Source of the DNA: Dongia_B sp035539075
Lineage (GTDB): Bacteria > Pseudomonadota > Alphaproteobacteria > Dongiales > Dongiaceae
Direction of reading: 5' to 3'
Length of the DNA stretch: 53,217 nt
NCBI GenBank assembly: GCA_035539075.1
Contig: DATLJB010000187.1
Coordinates: 1-53,217, forward strand
Shown: piece after piece, positions 30,997 to 39,501 of the stretch
Position numbering within the stretch: the first letter of the stretch is position 1
Layout of the letters: the number at the start of each line of letters is the position of its first letter
Notes under the pieces: generated by a model
The model's input: only the letters and a program-made list of their open reading frames with translations
The model's database searches: none
Told to the model about the DNA's origin: nothing
Program-made: the position numbers and the translations under genes

Positions 30997-31012
30997 TATT
31001 TCCCCTCGCAGA

Positions 31013-31121
31013 TAGTAGCTACTAGATAGCTATAGGAAAGATAATAGATAGCTATCCGAAAGAAAACAAGTGCCTATCTGTTATCTTTCGAGTAGCTACC
31101 AGATAGCTATCTAGTAGCTAC
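31013..31121 (-). repeat. parS: Centromere/operator repeats upstream of parA
   Basis: AGATAGCTAT occurs at 31024-31033, 31046-31055 and 31101-31110. TAGTAGCTAC occurs at 31013-31022 and 31112-31121, with AGTAGCTACC at 31091. The array is AT-rich and made of interleaved short direct and inverted copies, as expected for ribbon-helix-helix partition proteins. Confidence 0.75.
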
Positions 31122-31198
31122 CATAACTTTTCGACAGATCGACGATCCTCATGCTCTATCTCGAGGGGAGGGGCCGGTGCCAGGCCGGCCCAGCCGCC

Positions 31199-31459
31199 TC
31201 AGCCCGCAATCCACTGGTAGCCGGTATGGCCGACCATCAGGACCGTAAAGACCCAGGCGCCGCCGATCGCCCAAGGATGCGGCCAGCGCCAGCGGAGGAC
31301 GGCGACAAGGCCAAGCCCGACCACCGCCCAAAAGGCCATCCAACCGAGCCAATAGCCGACGCTGTGCGGCTCCGGCCAGCAATCTAGCTGCCTCTGCATC
31401 CGTTGGGTGAGCTGGAGTTTGTGAATGGCCTCGGCCGAGCAATCCAAAAACCACTTCAT
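31199..31459 (-). CDS. Small two-helix membrane protein
   Basis: The protein is 86 aa from ATG 31459, with GAAGG upstream. A short soluble N-terminus is followed by hydrophobic segments at about residues 36-54 and 62-80 (GWMAFWAVVGLGLVAVL and WAIGGAWVFTVLMVG), rich in Trp. No family is recognised. A possible role is surface exclusion or envelope maintenance; this is a guess. Confidence 0.55.
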   Translation of the reverse strand: MKWFLDCSAEAIHKLQLTQRMQRQLDCWPEPHSVGYWLGWMAFWAVVGLGLVAVLRWRWPHPWAIGGAWVFTVLMVGHTGYQWIAG

Positions 31460-31896
31460 GGCGGTTTTTCCTTCTGTGATGCGCCGGAACATGGCAGACC
31501 TTGGCGCGGCTTGCGGAATTGCACGGCCTGCACGTTCCTATATTGTTCTTTTTCTACGGCGCATCCGCCCGTCGGAAAAGTCTTTCCGAAAATGGGCAAC
31601 ATTTTTCCGGTGCGCAGGGAACGCCGGGCGATCTGCAGCGGCGCCGGCCGCGCGGTGATTCAGGTTGCCGGCGGATTTGGGGCACCGCCTGGCACGCGCG
31701 ACCGGCCCGACCTTATCGCCCGACCAGGTGCCGCAGGCAAGGGCACAGCCGACCGAGGAGGCGGGTGAGGCAAGGGCCGCATACCCGGCTAACCCCATGG
31801 ATTCCTTGACTTCTACGTTAATTGTGGCATGCTCATGGTCACTTCCGATAATGGGAATTATCGGAAGTGAACTTGGGGACGATCGGGGGATTTGAC
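31460..31896. promoter_or_regulatory. 437-base intergenic region with a 12-bp-arm palindrome
   Basis: No gene is supported here. The main feature is CACTTCCGATAA-TGGGAA-TTATCGGAAGTG (31840-31869), a perfect 12-bp inverted repeat just before the next plus-strand gene, preceded by TTGACT near 31807. It could be an operator, or a recombination site for the tyrosine recombinase at 33.2-34.2 kb. The rest is GC-rich and without clear signals. Confidence 0.55.
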
Positions 31897-32154
31897 ATGT
31901 CTGAGATCATTAATCGCATCGTCCGAGGGCAGGGTAGCCCGATCGGAGCGTTCGGATACGCCGCCTTCGCTTGGTTCCTGGCCTATCTCGGCTCACCGAT
32001 TGGTGGCGTCCTGTTCTTGGGACTGGCTCTAGTCCATGTCGCCGTCCGGGCCGATCGGCACCAGGCGGAACTGAAAGCTGAGATCGCCGCCCTGCGAGGC
32101 GAGCACACTATCGCACCGCAGCCGGGACGCGACGGGGCGCCGGGGCGGGGGTGA
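31897..32154 (+). CDS. Small membrane protein
   Basis: The protein is 85 aa from ATG 31897, behind a GGGGGA site. Residues about 16-52 form two short hydrophobic helices (AFGYAAFAWFLAYLG and IGGVLFLGLALVHVAV), followed by a charged helix (ADRHQAELKAEIAALRGE) and a Gly/Pro tail. No family is recognised. The palindrome at 31840-31869 is positioned to regulate it. Confidence 0.55.
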   Translation: MSEIINRIVRGQGSPIGAFGYAAFAWFLAYLGSPIGGVLFLGLALVHVAVRADRHQAELKAEIAALRGEHTIAPQPGRDGAPGRG

Positions 32155-32175
32155 TTTCGGAAGGGGGTTGGAGAG

Positions 32176-32961
32176 ATGACAACGACAAGAACGACGCCGA
32201 GCCAAGTCCTGGCTTATATCAAAGATACCTGGCCTGCTCCTGCTTCCCTCCAGCCGTTTACTCACGGTCATCGGATTGTTCTCGGCGCTCTTCTGGAACT
32301 TGCTGATAGCGTCCCATCCGAACTGCTGACCGTTCCCCCCGCTGATCAGGCGCAGTTTTTCGTCGCCCGCACAGCGATTCGTGAAGTCATAACGTCGTGG
32401 CAAAGCGGATTCCACAGCGTCACTGTTGCACCACTCCCGGGGCTAAAGGCGCGCCATCCCGTATTCGTGATCTTTGACGTCCTCAGTCGATGCTGCGACG
32501 AAGTACCCTCGGCGCAAGTATCGGGCCTGACGTTTATTTCCGATCAAGACTTCCGAGATCTCCTGCGGCTCGATATCAGCAGCGCGATGCGCGCCTTAAG
32601 CAACGGCGAGTGGAAGGCGGCTACCGTGATATCCGGCTCCATCATCGAAGCGCTCCTGCTATGGAAGTTGAAGAGTGACGAGCCCAAGGCCAACACCGCC
32701 GCGCAGGTACTGGTTGCAAATGGAAGCCTAAGCCGAAAGCCGGATTCTCAACTTGATCGATGGACCCTACACGAATTGATCGAGACCGCGGCGCATTTGA
32801 ATATGATAGGCGCTAACACTGCGGCGAGTGCCCGCCTAGCCAAAGACTTCCGAAATCTCATTCATCCCGGTAAAGCGATCCGGACCGGGATGAAGGCAAC
32901 ACTCGGCGGCGCGCAGGTGGCGCTAGGAGCGCTCGATTTTGTAATTCAGGATTTTTCATAG
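32176..32961 (+). CDS. Unknown protein with HEPN-like C-terminal half
   Basis: The protein is 261 aa and mostly helical. The C-terminal half has SGSIIEALLLWKL, WTLHELIETAAHL and DFRNLIHPGKAIR. The last resembles the R-x3-H-P motif of HEPN-like and other helical-bundle proteins of mobile elements. If it is a HEPN protein it might be an RNase or a dimerising accessory, but there is no nucleotidyltransferase partner beside it. Confidence in the fold is low. Confidence 0.55.
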   Translation: MTTTRTTPSQVLAYIKDTWPAPASLQPFTHGHRIVLGALLELADSVPSELLTVPPADQAQFFVARTAIREVITSWQSGFHSVTVAPLPGLKARHPVFVIFDVLSRCCDEVPSAQVSGLTFISDQDFRDLLRLDISSAMRALSNGEWKAATVISGSIIEALLLWKLKSDEPKANTAAQVLVANGSLSRKPDSQLDRWTLHELIETAAHLNMIGANTAASARLAKDFRNLIHPGKAIRTGMKATLGGAQVALGALDFVIQDFS

Positions 32962-32971
32962 AGGTGAGTCG

Positions 32972-33190
32972 ATGAGAACACCGACGGCGATTCTGGCGGG
33001 CTTTATTCTGGTCGCCATGGCAGTCTTGGTTGTCGGCCTTTCCGGCCGTGCTGGGGCGCAAGGCGAGACCTTCGGTCGTTACGCCATAGCGGTCGCCCCA
33101 AACTTCTTCACGGTGTTGGATACTACCACCGGCGACGTGCGGGTCTGCATCATCAATGGGTCGTGCAACGACTGGAAGCGGCAACAGTAA
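32972..33190 (+). CDS. Small exported protein
   Basis: The protein is 72 aa with a GAGGTG site. It has a clear signal peptide (residues about 7-29, ending GRAGA-QG) and a mature part of about 43 residues with two Cys (VCIINGSC) that could form a disulfide. The pattern AIAVAPNFFTVLDTTTGDVRVC is seen in small periplasmic proteins of unknown role. It lies just upstream of the recombinase. Confidence 0.6.
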   Translation: MRTPTAILAGFILVAMAVLVVGLSGRAGAQGETFGRYAIAVAPNFFTVLDTTTGDVRVCIINGSCNDWKRQQ

Positions 33191-33195
33191 GCGGC

Positions 33196-34179
33196 ATGGC
33201 GACTGAACCGGCAAAGATCAGTGACGAAATTAGCGTCACCGAGCTGGCGCGGGTCGCCGCTGACCTTGCGCGGGCCTCTAGCTCGCCCGAGACGAGAAAG
33301 GCATATGACCGGGCTTACGCCCGCTTTGCCGCCTGGTGCGGGCAGGGCGGGCACTCGCCGCTACCGACAACCCCCGCGATCGTCGGCCTCTATATCGCTC
33401 ATCTCTTTTCGCTCAAGCCGGCGCGGAGCATCGCGACTATAGAACTAGCCGTCGCCGGCATCGCTTATCGCAATCGAATGGCAGGACATGCGCTCGATCG
33501 CCGGCACCCGGCAATTGCGGCCGTCCTGGCCGGATGCAAACGCAAGCGCAAGCAACCGCCCCGGCAGGCGCGACCGATCGTCGCCGACGAGCTGCGCCGC
33601 GTGCTGGAAGTCTGCCGCGATGATTTCGCCGGCAAGCGCAACAGGGCGCTGCTGCTCGTCGCGTTCTACGGCGCGTTGCGCGGCTCTGAGCTTGTCGGCA
33701 TGAAGGTCGAGCACCTGACGGAATCGCCGGCGGGTTACCGCCTGCTGATCCCGTCCTCGAAGGGCGATCAGGAGGGGGAGGGCCAGTATATCGGCCTGCC
33801 TCGTCAAAGCGTCGCAGCGCTTTGCCCGGTGTGCGCGATCAAGACCTGGCTGCAGGCGGCAGATATAGAAAGCGGCCCCGTCTTCGTGCGCCTCGATCGA
33901 CGCGGCCGGCCGGAAATCTACGGCAACGCGCTGACCGATCGCGCCTGGCGCATGATTGTCAAGGAGCTAGCGAAAAGCGCCGGCTTCGCGCCCGAGGACG
34001 TGGCTTACATGTCCGGCCACAGCTTGCGCGCGGGCCATATCACCACGGGCTATCTCAAGGAAGTCGATGAAGCCCAATTGCAGAAGCAAGCCCGCCACCG
34101 AGATCCGCGCACAACCCGTCTATATAACCGTCAGGCGACCGTGTTCCTCGCGAATTCGGCAAAGGGGCTGATGGACTGA
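33196..34179 (+). CDS. Tyrosine recombinase (XerC/D-like integrase)
   Basis: The protein is 327 aa from ATG 33196. The N-terminal SAM-like DNA-binding domain spans about 1-120. The catalytic residues are all visible: Arg162 in ALRGSEL, Lys189 in SSKGD, His275 and Arg278 in HSLRAG, His301 in RHRDPRTT and Tyr310 in RLYNR. It may resolve plasmid multimers or move a cassette. A candidate site is the palindrome at 31840-31869. Its stop overlaps the next start (TGATG). Confidence 0.9.
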   Translation: MATEPAKISDEISVTELARVAADLARASSSPETRKAYDRAYARFAAWCGQGGHSPLPTTPAIVGLYIAHLFSLKPARSIATIELAVAGIAYRNRMAGHALDRRHPAIAAVLAGCKRKRKQPPRQARPIVADELRRVLEVCRDDFAGKRNRALLLVAFYGALRGSELVGMKVEHLTESPAGYRLLIPSSKGDQEGEGQYIGLPRQSVAALCPVCAIKTWLQAADIESGPVFVRLDRRGRPEIYGNALTDRAWRMIVKELAKSAGFAPEDVAYMSGHSLRAGHITTGYLKEVDEAQLQKQARHRDPRTTRLYNRQATVFLANSAKGLMD

Positions 34180-34772
34180 TGGCGGATGTCGATTGGCTCA
34201 TGAACCGCCTGGAAGTTACCGGCCCCGACGCGCCGCTGCAGGACTTCATTGACCGGGCGCAGGGGCCGGGGTTCGTGCCGTGGAACTGGCCGGCCGGCGA
34301 GGATCGCGACTACTGGTCGGCGCTCGCGCTGCAGGGCGGTGCGCCATCGCCAGGTGCGGCCGATCGCTTGGCACGCCGCTTCGCCGACTATCTCTGGTGG
34401 ACGATCGGCGACGCGCAAACAGCGGCCGATCGCGGCTTTGACTTTGTGCCGCTCGATCTCAACGCCCTGCGGCCGATCCCGCGAAAGGTGCTGCGAGCCG
34501 GCTGGCATGCCGCAGGCAGCGATTGGTGCTGGCAAGCCTGGGGAACGCGATTGCCGCTCCGCAAGGTCACGTTCAAACTTGAACATCGCCGACAGCGCAA
34601 GGGCTTCGGAATCGACACTGTTGCGATCTACGAGTTTCTGTCGGCCGATTGGTCTCCGTGGCGGTCACTTCTGACCTGGCGGCGGAAGTGGAAGGGCTTG
34701 CATTTCCAGTTGGTGCCAATCTACGACCAAACGGGCAATAACATCGAGATTATGGAATACCGCGCTGCATGA
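34179..34772 (+). CDS. Unknown protein coupled to the recombinase
   Basis: The protein is 197 aa, with ATG sharing its A with the recombinase stop. It is Trp-rich, with no membrane segments or enzyme motif I recognise; WRSLLTWRRKWKGLHFQLVPIYD is a notable C-terminal segment (shown in part). Its stop overlaps the next start (ATGA). The three-gene coupling suggests that the recombinase, this protein and the exonuclease-like protein act together. Confidence 0.65.
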   Translation: MADVDWLMNRLEVTGPDAPLQDFIDRAQGPGFVPWNWPAGEDRDYWSALALQGGAPSPGAADRLARRFADYLWWTIGDAQTAADRGFDFVPLDLNALRPIPRKVLRAGWHAAGSDWCWQAWGTRLPLRKVTFKLEHRRQRKGFGIDTVAIYEFLSADWSPWRSLLTWRRKWKGLHFQLVPIYDQTGNNIEIMEYRAA

Positions 34773-35326
34773 GAATTCTTTGTTTTGACACCGAAAGCAG
34801 CCACTACTTCCACTCGCAGCGCTGGCAATATGGCAATGACGAAAGCTTCATTGCGGCTCGATTGGCAGAGGCTGGAACCATGTCCAGCAAGGCGTTTTAT
34901 GGTGCGGTTATTTATGACTTCGCGAGAAGGGAATATCGCGAATTTTCGAAAAAGGACATTCATCGATTGGTGGGCGTTCTAGCGCGGGCTGACCTCCTAA
35001 TTTCGCACAGTGGCACCTATAAGGACTTTGTGATCCTTGAGGACTTCTGCGGCCGCGAGGCTCTTGCGCTAATTCTGGAGAAGCCCCATTACGACCTATA
35101 TCGGGATCGGTCATACGAAGCAGTGGAAGATGCGGCTCGGCGGCTCTTTCCAAAACAAGAAGACGAAGCGCGAAAAAAAAAGCTAGCTCGCCAGAGCATT
35201 GGAGGATCTCACTTCTATCTGGCCAAGGCCCGGTACGATGTCGAAATGACATGGCGCATCGCCGTGCGAGAACAGAGCTTTCGCACCCTACGCGAGTCAG
35301 TTGACCGTCAATTGAAAATCGATTGA
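34769..35326 (+). CDS. RNase H-like 3'-5' exonuclease-type protein
   Basis: The protein is 185 aa. The N-terminus RILCFDTESS gives the D-x-E exonuclease I motif. LISHSGTYKDFVIL resembles the second motif, and ARYDVEMTWRI resembles the final Y-x-x-D/D-x-x-T motif of DEDD proteins such as the YprB family. This supports a DNA or RNA exonuclease fold, though the family cannot be confirmed here. Codon use is AT-richer than the recombinase, closer to the following restriction genes. Confidence 0.6.
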   Translation: MRILCFDTESSHYFHSQRWQYGNDESFIAARLAEAGTMSSKAFYGAVIYDFARREYREFSKKDIHRLVGVLARADLLISHSGTYKDFVILEDFCGREALALILEKPHYDLYRDRSYEAVEDAARRLFPKQEDEARKKKLARQSIGGSHFYLAKARYDVEMTWRIAVREQSFRTLRESVDRQLKID

Positions 35327-35340
35327 CCCGGTTGAAGGTG

Positions 35341-35400
35341 CGAAGAGTGCGGCTACCGGCATTACCGATGCGTTAATATCGGGTAACAGCTACCGATAGC
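35341..35400 (+). promoter_or_regulatory. Inverted repeats before the restriction-modification genes
   Basis: TTACCGAT-GCGTTAAT-ATCGGGTAA (about 35366-35390) is an imperfect palindrome, followed by another GCTACCGATAGC-like element. It may be an operator controlling the methyltransferase, or a recombination site. The interval 35327-35619 holds no other well-supported gene; a 67-aa frame at 35406-35609 is doubtful. Confidence 0.4.
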
Positions 35401-35619
35401 TTTCCATGGCCCACGGTCGGCTCTCAAGTCACTTGCAGGCTCTTGACGTCTGGGGCATCTTGTGGAGAACATTTTCAGACGGCACTGCTTGCCGGAGTCT
35501 CAGGGATAAGTTCGCCCTTAGGCTTAATAGGGGGATGCTTGAAAAGAGGTCACTCACTGAAACCCGTGTCGCCTGCTCGGCGGCCGGGCTTAAACGATTC
35601 CGGGCATGACGCGTTGCGG

Positions 35620-37344
35620 ATGGAACTAGCGCGCGCGCGCGTCATTTGCAGGGCCTGGTCGGAGAGCGTCGCTCAGCCTCGTCGCGGTGATCTGGCGGCA
35701 CTCTTTGCCCGCCGAGCTATCGAGGCTTTTGCTGAAGAAGCAACCCCGAACCTCCAACTAAGCGGCCCGTTCGTTAAACCGTATGGTCGTCTCGACAAGG
35801 CAGCCGATCAGCTTGCCCTAACAATAGGACGAGACGCGGCCTCTTTGCCGCTTGTCGAAGGCCTTCATTTTGTAACGAGCCTCTACGCAGCCCTATTGCC
35901 GCAAACCAGCCGGAGTGCTCTTGGGGCCTTTTATACCCCACCAGCACTCGCAAAGCGCCTTATCGAATTGGCTAGTGAGCAAGGCGTTAATTGGAAAACG
36001 GCGAGAATCATTGATCCCGCTGCCGGCGCGGGCGCGCTCCTTCTACAAGCTGTGTTGCAGGTTCGCCAATCTATGTCCGATTGTGAACCCGCATTCGTTC
36101 TAAGCCAGATCGGGAACAGAATCGTCGGCTTGGAAATCGACCCTCACGCTGCCGGTCTCGCTCAAGCGGCGCTCGAAGTCGCGTTAGCCGATCTAGCCGT
36201 GGCGAGTGGTCGCAGCATTCCAATTATAATTCGAGTCTGCGATACATTGGATGAACCGCCTAATGCGAATTTCGATCTTGTCGTCGGCAATCCACCTTAC
36301 GGCCGAGTGGCATTGACAGCTGAGCAGCGGCAACGATATGCGCGCAGTCTGTACGGTCACGCCAATCTCTACGGTGTATTTACTGACGCCGCTCTGCGCT
36401 GGGCTAATGCAGATGGAATTATCGCATACCTCACCCCAACCAGCTTTCTGGCGGGCCAATACTATGCTGCGCTGCGCGGCCTATTGGCGAAAGAGTCGCC
36501 GCCAGTAGCAATCGACTTTGTTCATGCCCGCCGCGGGGTGTTCGAGGACGTTTTGCAGGAAACGTTACTCGCAGTCTATCGCAAGGGTCGCGTAGGCGAG
36601 CGCGCTCAGATTCATTACTTGCGCGTGACCAATGAGCGGGAGGCTTCCGTTACAAGAAACGGAACCATCGGTTTGCCGGAAGACGCTTCTGGACCATGGC
36701 TCGCCCCCCGGAGTCCGGAACATAGTCCTCTGATAAATGCCGTGGAGCAGATGCCCGCTCGGCTAGCCGACTGGGGATATTCTGTATCAACCGGCCCTCT
36801 AGTATGGAACAGGTTTAAGTCCCAGCTCCGGGACAAAGCCTCGGGAAGCGATGTGCATCCACTGATTTGGGCTGAGTCGGTCACACCTGACGGGGCTTTC
36901 CTCTTTCGTGCCCTAAAGCGCAATCATGCACCATATTTCAAACTTCAAAAGGGCGATGGGTGGTTGTTGGTTGAGGAGCCGTGCGTCTTAGTCCAACGCA
37001 CGACTGCTAAAGAGCAGCCCCGTCGATTGATTGCGGCGGAGCTCCCGGCCGAATTTGTCAAGGAGCACGGCGGTGTGGTGGTCGAGAATCATTTAAACAT
37101 GGTTCGGGCAACTGAAGATGCCAAGGTGCCAGCGGCCGTAGTTGCTGCGATTTTAAATAGCCGCGTCGCTGACAACGTATTTCGCTGTATGAGCGGGAGC
37201 GTAGCCGTATCCGCTTTCGAGCTCGAAGCATTGCCTCTGCCAGCGATCAAAGACTTGAAAGAGCTAAAGCGCCTGATCTCGAAGAAGGCAGATAGAGAAA
37301 AAATTGAAGTTGAGTGCTGCCGACTTTACGGGGAGAAGTTCTAG
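35620..37344 (+). CDS. Adenine-N6 DNA methyltransferase of a BsuBI/PstI-type system
   Basis: The protein is 574 aa from ATG 35620; the start is uncertain because the frame is open back to 35443. Motifs: GAFYTPP (residues 102-108), the SAM loop DPAAGAGALL (132-141), GLEIDP (170-175) and catalytic NPPYG (224-228). The order, motif X-I-IV with the target-recognition part at the C-terminus, is that of gamma-class N6-adenine enzymes. It protects host DNA from the partner nuclease. Partner type suggests CTGCAG as target. The nuclease gene follows with a 2-base gap. Confidence 0.9.
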   Translation: MELARARVICRAWSESVAQPRRGDLAALFARRAIEAFAEEATPNLQLSGPFVKPYGRLDKAADQLALTIGRDAASLPLVEGLHFVTSLYAALLPQTSRSALGAFYTPPALAKRLIELASEQGVNWKTARIIDPAAGAGALLLQAVLQVRQSMSDCEPAFVLSQIGNRIVGLEIDPHAAGLAQAALEVALADLAVASGRSIPIIIRVCDTLDEPPNANFDLVVGNPPYGRVALTAEQRQRYARSLYGHANLYGVFTDAALRWANADGIIAYLTPTSFLAGQYYAALRGLLAKESPPVAIDFVHARRGVFEDVLQETLLAVYRKGRVGERAQIHYLRVTNEREASVTRNGTIGLPEDASGPWLAPRSPEHSPLINAVEQMPARLADWGYSVSTGPLVWNRFKSQLRDKASGSDVHPLIWAESVTPDGAFLFRALKRNHAPYFKLQKGDGWLLVEEPCVLVQRTTAKEQPRRLIAAELPAEFVKEHGGVVVENHLNMVRATEDAKVPAAVVAAILNSRVADNVFRCMSGSVAVSAFELEALPLPAIKDLKELKRLISKKADREKIEVECCRLYGEKF

Positions 37345-37346
37345 CC

Positions 37347-38435
37347 GTGTCACTACCACCCTATGCGACAAAGGACCTAGTAAGCGACCGGCTCCCATTG
37401 ATTTTCAACGACGGGATTCAAAATCGCACATATTGCATCCGTGATCTGGCCGCAAGCACAGTGTTCACAGCTTTATATATTGGAGCGGTTGAAGGTTCAG
37501 GTCGATATCTCGGGCCCGCCCACGTCTATAGAATGACTGATCAACAAGCCGCAAAGGCGTCCGACGCGGAGCGTGATCACTACGCAGCAAATGTTTTGAA
37601 GAAGAACGGGCAAGTGCCCGGACGCCGATGGTATGCTGATAATACACGGGAGCCAATTAGAGACGAGACATTGAGAGATGGTCTCGTCGCAGTTGGTGCG
37701 GTTCGTCAAAGACTAGATTTGCCTACTACATCAAGTTTACCACGCTACTATCTCACAAGGGACTTTGCCGCTCTTTTTGATTCCGCCCTTTCGGACGGTG
37801 CGCTCGAGGCCGCGATTAAGAGTTTTGAGGCAACACATCTGAGCAAGGGTGCTCTTGCGCGAGTAACGATTATGCGCTCTGGGGCCGCGGCGAGCACGAC
37901 AGCTGTCCGCGTAACGTTTCCCAATGGCGACACGCGGAATCTTGCGCCAGGTCCTAGCTCTATAATCTCTAAAGCCGTGATCGAAGTTTTCGCACCAAGG
38001 TTTCTCGAGAATCCCGCGGTGCTTTGGCTCAGCGAGAGCGGTAATAAGGTTGTGATGCGTGACGATAGCATAGCGACAGCAATCGGCTTAAAGATCGAAG
38101 CAGATAAAAACCTGCCAGACCTTATTCTTGCCGATTTAAGACCAGGCCCTCAGGATCCACTCCTGGTGTTTGTCGAAGTCGTTGCAACGGATGGTGCGAT
38201 TACCCCGCGTCGGCAGGAAGCGATCTACAAGATCACCGACGACGCCGGTTTTGACCGGAAACACGTCGCGTTTTTGACGGCATATCAAGATCGAGAATCT
38301 GCGGGGTTTAGAAAGACCGTCGCCCAATTGGCATGGAGAGCATTCGCCTGGTTTGTTTCGGAACCGGAACAAATTGTTATTCTCTGGGAAGGCGGACAGA
38401 GCGGTTCTCGACTGTCATCGTTGTTGGATGTTTAA
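37347..38435 (+). CDS. BsuBI/PstI-family type II restriction endonuclease
   Basis: The protein is 362 aa from GTG 37347, chosen for the GGGGAGAAG site ahead of it. The N-terminal half is the helical recognition domain (RYYLTRDFAALFD near 133-145). The C-terminal half has the family catalytic block LPDLILADLRPG, VFVEVVATDGAITPRR and HVAFLTAYQDRESAGF. Known family members cut CTGCAG, so this one may too, but specificity can drift. CTGCAG sites exist on the plasmid itself (for example 1404-1409), so its own methyltransferase must protect them. The pair also acts as a plasmid-addiction module. Confidence 0.9.
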   Translation: MSLPPYATKDLVSDRLPLIFNDGIQNRTYCIRDLAASTVFTALYIGAVEGSGRYLGPAHVYRMTDQQAAKASDAERDHYAANVLKKNGQVPGRRWYADNTREPIRDETLRDGLVAVGAVRQRLDLPTTSSLPRYYLTRDFAALFDSALSDGALEAAIKSFEATHLSKGALARVTIMRSGAAASTTAVRVTFPNGDTRNLAPGPSSIISKAVIEVFAPRFLENPAVLWLSESGNKVVMRDDSIATAIGLKIEADKNLPDLILADLRPGPQDPLLVFVEVVATDGAITPRRQEAIYKITDDAGFDRKHVAFLTAYQDRESAGFRKTVAQLAWRAFAWFVSEPEQIVILWEGGQSGSRLSSLLDV

Positions 38436-38502
38436 CTCGGTCTCCTAGATAGCAGCAACGAAAGACACGAGCCGCAATAACACGGTATGGCGAGCTGCTC
38501 TA

Positions 38503-39189
38503 TTAACGCTCAGGGCCGCGATTGTCGTCTCGGCCGCGCGAGCGCTTTGATGCCGGCACCTGGCGCTGCAGGTCGGGAAGGCGCGAAAGATTCGTCTGCA
38601 GCAAGCGCGCCATGGGCTTGTTATCGGCCTGTTCAAAGCCAATTCGTGAGGCCTCGTACCACAGGGATTTATCCTGCTCGGCAAATTCGAGCTTGTAGCC
38701 TGCTTGCTGCGCGACCTGGCGCAGCCAAATACGCTGCACCCGACCATTGCCCTCGATGAAGGGATGCGCGGCGTTGATCTCGTTCACCAGCTCGGCCGCC
38801 TGGGCGCAGAAGCGGGCCGGTTCGAGACCGCGCAAGAAATTCTGTGCGCTCAATGACTCCATCTGCTTTTCCATCCAGGGCGTGATTTGCTCGGGCGGGG
38901 CAAATGGCGCCGGACCGCGACCCGTCGTATAGGCGCGTTCCTGGCCCGCCCAATCGTAGAGGTCTTGGAAAAGGTGGTGATGAATCGCCTTGAAGCCCTC
39001 ATAGGTGAGGGCTTGGGCGTTCGCCGGCAGACCCTGGCTCATGCGGCGGTCGGTAAATTGGCGTTCCGCAACCGACAGCTGCCGCTCTTCGCGGATGCCG
39101 AGCTTGTTTACGAGGGTTTCCGAGCCTGGGTAATAGACGCCAGAGAAGGCGGCAGCTTCGCGGCCTGATCGACCGATCGGCGTCGTCAC
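38503..39189 (-). CDS. fic: Fic-domain AMP transferase toxin with intact motif
   Basis: The protein is 228 aa. The complete Fic motif HPFIEGNGR spans residues 142-150. The flap and start regions (YPGSETLVNK, HHLFQDLYDWAGQ) match the VbhT/class I type, which needs a separate antitoxin. It would attach AMP to host proteins (gyrase and topoisomerase IV for known relatives). The antitoxin gene lies 2 bases upstream. A degenerate paralogue is at 15410-16072. Confidence 0.92.
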   Translation of the reverse strand: MTTPIGRSGREAAAFSGVYYPGSETLVNKLGIREERQLSVAERQFTDRRMSQGLPANAQALTYEGFKAIHHHLFQDLYDWAGQERAYTTGRGPAPFAPPEQITPWMEKQMESLSAQNFLRGLEPARFCAQAAELVNEINAAHPFIEGNGRVQRIWLRQVAQQAGYKLEFAEQDKSLWYEASRIGFEQADNKPMARLLQTNLSRLPDLQRQVPASKRSRGRDDNRGPER

Positions 39190-39191
39190 GA

Positions 39192-39416
39192 TCAGCGGCC
39201 GGCGAAGTACTCTTTCAGCTTGGCGAGCTGCTGGTCGATCGGCATGCCGGCGGCATCCCAGGAGGCGACAAGCGCATCGAGCTGCGGGTCGCGGGCGACT
39301 CCCTCGATGTCGTTATCGACTGCCATTTGCTGCCGGCGCCAGGCGATCGCAGCCGGGTCCTTCGAGGCAAATGGTGACTCCTGAGACGGCGTGTTCTGCG
39401 GGCGAACGAGGTTCAT
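39192..39416 (-). CDS. VbhA-like Fic antitoxin
   Basis: The protein is 74 aa from ATG 39416, with GGAG upstream; the longer frame to 39560 is not supported. The inhibitory helix reads AVDNDIEGVARDPQLD, matching the x3-EG pattern with Asp in place of the usual Ser/Thr. The rest forms short helices ending KEYFAGR. It precedes its toxin as expected for this family, so antitoxin is made first. Confidence 0.75.
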   Translation of the reverse strand: MNLVRPQNTPSQESPFASKDPAAIAWRRQQMAVDNDIEGVARDPQLDALVASWDAAGMPIDQQLAKLKEYFAGR

Positions 39417-39501
39417 AATCACTCCATTGAAGCTAGCGGAGTATAGCAGAAAGCAGAGGAAAAAACCCAGCAAAACCGGGCCTTTCCTCATTGCGCTCTC
39501 G

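Noticed and set aside
31013..31121. CRISPR array
   Set aside because: Repeats are 10 bp and irregularly spaced with no unique spacers, and no cas genes are present. They fit a partition centromere.
35406..35609. 67-aa plus-strand frame as a restriction control (C) protein
   Set aside because: No helix-turn-helix pattern, and it overlaps the open 5' extension of the methyltransferase frame.
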